64,000 nucleotides of DNA, from contig BTQL01000003.1 in assembly GCA_036985855.1 (NCBI GenBank), forward strand, positions 31,867-95,866, in the 5' to 3' direction. Made by a program: the position numbers and the translations under genes. The notes beneath the pieces are model-generated. The model ran no database searches, had not been told where the DNA came from, and worked only from the letters and a program-made list of their open reading frames with translations. The stretch is from B3-G11 sp036985855 (GTDB lineage: Bacteria; Actinomycetota; Acidimicrobiia; Spongiisociales; UBA5794). Shown piece after piece: positions 61,064 to 64,000 of this stretch (the first letter of the stretch is position 1; the number at the start of each line of letters is the position of its first letter).

Positions 61064-62415
61064 CGATCCGGCGCCGAATCGCTCTCGTCTCTGCGAGCGC
61101 CGTAGCGATCGCTGTTGTGCTCATCTCCATTTTCACGTTCATTGGTGCTCGACGTCAGGTGATGGCCCAGATCGATGAAAGCCTTCTTCAGAGGGCAGCG
61201 GAAGTCGACGACCTGCGACCGGCAGCCCTTCTTGCGATTCTCGGGATCGAGCGCGCGGGCACGCCGAGGGATCGCATCGTGTCGCCGAGACGAGGCGATT
61301 TCGACTCATCGCACTATCAGGTGATTTTCAGGAACGGCCGCGTGGTCAATATCGGCGATGACGGTCTCGTCCTGCCCGAGCCGAACCGCAGCGACCTCAA
61401 CCGAAAGCGCCCGACACTGAGATCTGAGACGGTCGATGGAGTCCATCTTCGGATAGCGACGACTGTGCGCGATCAGGGAGGGGTCATCGTGCAGATCGGA
61501 CGCCCTCTCACCGAGGCGGACAAGGCGATGGGGCGGCTCGCGGTCCTCCTTCTCATCGGTGGGGTCGTCGGTGTTGCCCTCGCGGGTGGCCTCGGCCTCC
61601 TCATTGCGAGCCAGGCGGTGAAGCCGATAAGTTATCTCACTTCAACGGTTGGCGAGATCGCGAAAAGCCAGTCGTTCTCGGAGCGTGTTGATGTCGTCGG
61701 CGACGATGAGGTGGCCGAGCTGTCGCGAGAATTCAACGTGCTGCTCGACGAGCTCGAGTCCGCAAAGCAGGAGCAGGTTCGACTTGTTCGAGATGCGGGG
61801 CACGAATTGCGCACACCACTCACCGCTCTGCGGACGAACCTCGAGGTCTTGCAGCGACACGAGGTCGATCCCGAGACGCGGGCAACGATGCTGGCTGCGG
61901 CACACGCTGAGGTCGAAGAGCTTGCTTCTCTCGTAACGGAGGTTGTCGATCTCGCGACCGACCGGTACGAGGAGGAAACTGTCGGGTCGGTGGATCTATC
62001 TGATGTTGTCGCGTCCGTTGCGGCACGTTTCGAGAAGCGGAGGCAACGGATCATCACCGTCACGTCGGACGAATCCCTGGTGGTGGGCAAACAGAATGCA
62101 CTCGAGCGGGCGGTGTCGAACATCATCGGGAACGCGGACAAGTTCTCGCCCCCAGATGTGCCGGTCGCGGTCGAGGTTGCGAACGGAACCGTAACCGTTG
62201 CAGATGAGGGTCCGGGCTTCGATAAGCACGATCTACCGCATGTGTTCGAGCGTTTCTATCGTTCGGACGCTGCTCGGAGCCAGCCCGGTTCCGGCCTCGG
62301 TCTGTCGATCGTCAAGCAGATCGTCGAGGATCACGGCGGAGAAGTATTCGCACAGAACCGCCCGACCGGCGGCGCCGAAGTCGGGTTCCGGTTGAAGCCG
62401 AGAACTGAGGGCTGA
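61060..62415 (+). CDS. Sensor histidine kinase (MprB-like)
   Basis: 451 residues: helix 1 (about 7-28), an external sensor region of about 130 residues, helix 2 (about 155-182, LAVLLLIGGVVGVALAGGLGLLIAS), HAMP (VVGDDEVAELSREF), DHp with the phospho-His in RDAGHELRTPLTALR, and an ATPase domain with N-box NIIGNADKFS and DEGPGFDKHDLPHVFERFYR. It phosphorylates the preceding regulator. The signal is unknown. Confidence 0.93.
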   Translation: MTIRRRIALVSASAVAIAVVLISIFTFIGARRQVMAQIDESLLQRAAEVDDLRPAALLAILGIERAGTPRDRIVSPRRGDFDSSHYQVIFRNGRVVNIGDDGLVLPEPNRSDLNRKRPTLRSETVDGVHLRIATTVRDQGGVIVQIGRPLTEADKAMGRLAVLLLIGGVVGVALAGGLGLLIASQAVKPISYLTSTVGEIAKSQSFSERVDVVGDDEVAELSREFNVLLDELESAKQEQVRLVRDAGHELRTPLTALRTNLEVLQRHEVDPETRATMLAAAHAEVEELASLVTEVVDLATDRYEEETVGSVDLSDVVASVAARFEKRRQRIITVTSDESLVVGKQNALERAVSNIIGNADKFSPPDVPVAVEVANGTVTVADEGPGFDKHDLPHVFERFYRSDAARSQPGSGLGLSIVKQIVEDHGGEVFAQNRPTGGAEVGFRLKPRTEG

Positions 62416-62430
62416 GGGCTGAGAGATTTT

Positions 62431-62463
62431 CTCAGGTGTTTCTTAAGCCACGCTCAGGTTGTT
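62431..62463 (+). promoter_or_regulatory. Paired direct repeats before the secreted-protein gene
   Basis: CTCAGGTGTT (62431) and CTCAGGTTGTT (62453) are 22 bases apart, two helical turns, as often found for OmpR-family regulators. They lie 90 bases before the ATG at 62519. CTGAGA-GATTT-TCTCAG overlaps the first. Confidence 0.4.
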
Positions 62464-62518
62464 CACACGGTGGTTTGGCAACCTATCGGTGTGATGTTTT
62501 GCCATGAGGAGGTAGAGA

Positions 62519-63022
62519 ATGAAGAAGATCATCGCTTCGATTGCGGCGGTAGGTGTGCTCGTCGCCGGTGCGTTCATTGCATCGACTGTTACCGGTTCCG
62601 AGGCTTCGGCCCAAACCGATGAAGCTCCGGTGGTCAGGGACGAGGCTCGTCGCCCACATCGTGGCGCGATCCTCAACCAGGTGCTCGACGATCTCGTCGA
62701 GAACAAGACGCTGACCGAGGACCAGGCCGAAGCCGTCAAGAAGGCCGTCGTCGCCAAGAGGGACGAACTCAAGGAGAAGTTTGGGGATCGCGCCGAGCGA
62801 CGAGTGAGGCGTCGCGAGATTCGTGCCCAGATCAAGGAGTGGCTGCTCGACGGTGCCATAACGGAGGCCGAGCTCTCTGAGCTCGACATCGATCTTCCGA
62901 TCTTCAAGGACGGTCCGCTTGCGGAAGCACTCGAGGACGGCAAGATCACCCAGGCAGAGTGGGATGCGTTCGTCGAGCAGCGACGAGCTGATCGCCGGGC
63001 CCGCAAGGATGCCAACAGCTGA
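62519..63022 (+). CDS. Secreted helical protein with three short ITE-type repeats
   Basis: 167 residues. The signal peptide ends near ASA-QT (residues 29-31), leaving a very charged helical protein. Three related segments: LVENKTLTEDQ (59-69), LLDGAITEAEL (109-119), LEDGKITQAEW (138-148). No metal or catalytic motif is visible. GAGGTAG lies 7 bases before the ATG. It follows the two-component genes by 103 bases and is a candidate target of that system. Confidence 0.7.
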   Translation: MKKIIASIAAVGVLVAGAFIASTVTGSEASAQTDEAPVVRDEARRPHRGAILNQVLDDLVENKTLTEDQAEAVKKAVVAKRDELKEKFGDRAERRVRRREIRAQIKEWLLDGAITEAELSELDIDLPIFKDGPLAEALEDGKITQAEWDAFVEQRRADRRARKDANS

Positions 63023-63034
63023 CTCTCCGTTCTA

Positions 63035-63071
63035 GCGTAACTGACGTCCCCTAGCAGGACGTCAGTTACGC
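63035..63071 (+). terminator. Strong hairpin after the secreted-protein gene
   Basis: A perfect 15-bp stem, GCGTAACTGACGTCC with its complement, and a 7-base loop, 12 bases past the stop. No T-tract, as at the other terminators here. Confidence 0.7.
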
Positions 63072-63082
63072 AAGAACAAACG

Positions 63083-63088
63083 TATCGT
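63083..63088 (+). promoter_or_regulatory. Leaderless -10 box of the glycerate kinase gene
   Basis: TATCGT lies 6 bases before the GTG at 63095; it supports that start, as no ribosome site is visible. Confidence 0.45.
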
Positions 63089-63094
63089 GAAACG

Positions 63095-64000
63095 GTGAAG
63101 CCAAATCGACGCGATCTTCTCTCTGCTTATGACGCCGCATTGGATGCGGTGAATCCGCGTGCTGCGGTCCGAAACTCAATGTCCCTGGTTGGGTCGGTTC
63201 TCACCGTTGGGGATCACCAATTCGACGAGGTCGTTCCAGACGACGTCGTGATCGTGGCCATTGGGAAGGCCGCGGCCGCCATGGCAACCGGGGCGAGTGC
63301 GGCGGTAGGTGCGTCCCGAGGCCTGGTGGTCACATCGTTTGGTGCAAACGCGCCGTACCGCGTTTGCCTTGGTTCGCATCCGATTCCGGACCAAACGAGT
63401 TTGCAGTGCGGAAGGGAGTTGTTGGCCTTCGTCGCCGCGACACAACCGTCTGACGTTGTCGTGTTCCTTGTTTCGGGCGGGGGGTCTGCCGTCGCCACAG
63501 TCCCCGTCGAGGGCGTCTCGATCGCGGATATTGCAGAAACGAACCGACTCCTCATCGCAAGCGGAATGCCGATCGAAGAGATCAACGCAGTGCGCTCCTC
63601 CTTATCCCTGATCAAGGGCGGAGGCCTATCGAATGCAACCTCCGCGAAACGTCAGGCGACGTTGATCATGAGTGACGTTGTTGGCGCAGGTCCAGCACAT
63701 GTTGCATCGGGACCTTCCATTGGGTTCAGTCTTGGCTGTGAGTCGAGAAGGGTGATCGAAGACTGGGGACTCCGCAGCGATCTTCCCGACTCCGTTGTTG
63801 CTGCGATTGACGATTCTCAACCCGTTGTGACGACGGGTGCTCCGATATACGACGTGGTCGGATCCCCCGAGATCGCGGCGATGGCGGCTGCGGCAGACCT
63901 TCGGTATCGGGGGTTCGATGTCTCTGTCGGCCGGACACAAATCAGGGGAGAGGCTCGGAACGAGGCTGTCGCGCTCATCGACACAACACTGCCGGGTGTG
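63095..64000 (+). CDS. Glycerate 2-kinase, MOFRL family (partial, 3' end off the window)
   Basis: Translating from the GTG at 63095 gives 302 residues to the right edge; the family is about 430-450, so the MOFRL C-terminal domain is cut. The DUF4147 part has VVIVAIGKAAAAMA, GSHPIPDQTS, VFLVSGGGSA and IMSDVVGAGPAHVASGPS, all typical. It phosphorylates glycerate to 2-phosphoglycerate with ATP. It is separated from the secreted protein by a hairpin. Confidence 0.9.
   Translation, partial: MKPNRRDLLSAYDAALDAVNPRAAVRNSMSLVGSVLTVGDHQFDEVVPDDVVIVAIGKAAAAMATGASAAVGASRGLVVTSFGANAPYRVCLGSHPIPDQTSLQCGRELLAFVAATQPSDVVVFLVSGGGSAVATVPVEGVSIADIAETNRLLIASGMPIEEINAVRSSLSLIKGGGLSNATSAKRQATLIMSDVVGAGPAHVASGPSIGFSLGCESRRVIEDWGLRSDLPDSVVAAIDDSQPVVTTGAPIYDVVGSPEIAAMAAAADLRYRGFDVSVGRTQIRGEARNEAVALIDTTLPGV

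Noticed and set aside
1..64000. Mobile elements, prophage, restriction or other defence systems
   Set aside because: No transposase, integrase, nuclease cluster or toxin-antitoxin pair was seen.

Overview
This window most likely comes from the chromosome of a moderately high-GC Actinomycetota bacterium, possibly a deep-branching group such as Acidimicrobiia; that is inference. The signs are an ergothioneine egtB-egtD pair, a very large NAD-dependent glutamate dehydrogenase, a deazaflavin (F420)-type reductase, a DivIVA-like coiled-coil protein, an actinobacterial-type LexA box, and many genes that look leaderless, with a TANNNT box 6-8 bases before the start codon. I see no rRNA, tRNA, CRISPR array, insertion sequence, prophage or integrase.

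Layout. 1-3409: ergothioneine genes (egtD cut by the left edge), a two-domain VOC protein and a small membrane protein. 3552-7138: a heterodimeric ABC exporter. 7188-9745: an aldehyde dehydrogenase and a DMT permease. 9880-12439: an orphan IF-1, a Zur-like repressor with a lone zinc-type ABC ATPase, and a HisA-like protein with a changed catalytic residue. 12529-20012: small membrane proteins, RarD, a SprT-like protein, a deazaflavin reductase, an M13 peptidase and a lemA-DUF2207 pair. 20341-29462: carbon and amino acid metabolism (malic enzyme, acyl-CoA dehydrogenase, tryptophanase), a PlsC-type acyltransferase, a VanW-domain cell-surface protein and a class V aminotransferase. 29621-39549: an enlarged NifJ-type 2-oxoacid:ferredoxin oxidoreductase, a cyclase-like/SRPBCC protein, a secreted PASTA protein and an SOS-type UvrD helicase. 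39632-48857: an HSL-type esterase, YyaL, a BI-1 protein and the large glutamate dehydrogenase.

48949-53128 is the clearest operon: paaABCDE (phenylacetyl-CoA epoxidase) followed by a TetR repressor. Its promoter carries a perfect palindrome exactly between the -35 and -10 boxes. 53132-64000: a DivIVA-like protein, DoxX, an M20 peptidase, a LinB-like haloalkane dehalogenase, a YIP1 protein, a flippase-like membrane protein, an SDR, a two-component system with a secreted repeat protein just downstream, and a glycerate 2-kinase cut by the right edge.

The gene content suits an aerobic heterotroph that uses amino acids, aromatic acids and fatty acids. Tryptophanase, glutamate dehydrogenase, malic enzyme and the oxidoreductase all feed pyruvate, 2-oxoglutarate or acetyl-CoA pools. 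The most distinctive features are regulatory: widespread leaderless promoters, heptamer repeats that duplicate a -10 box, a LexA box that covers a start codon, and the Paa operator. The HisA-like, IF-1-like and NifJ-type proteins are the most unusual coding sequences. I found no defence island or other obviously new multi-gene system.
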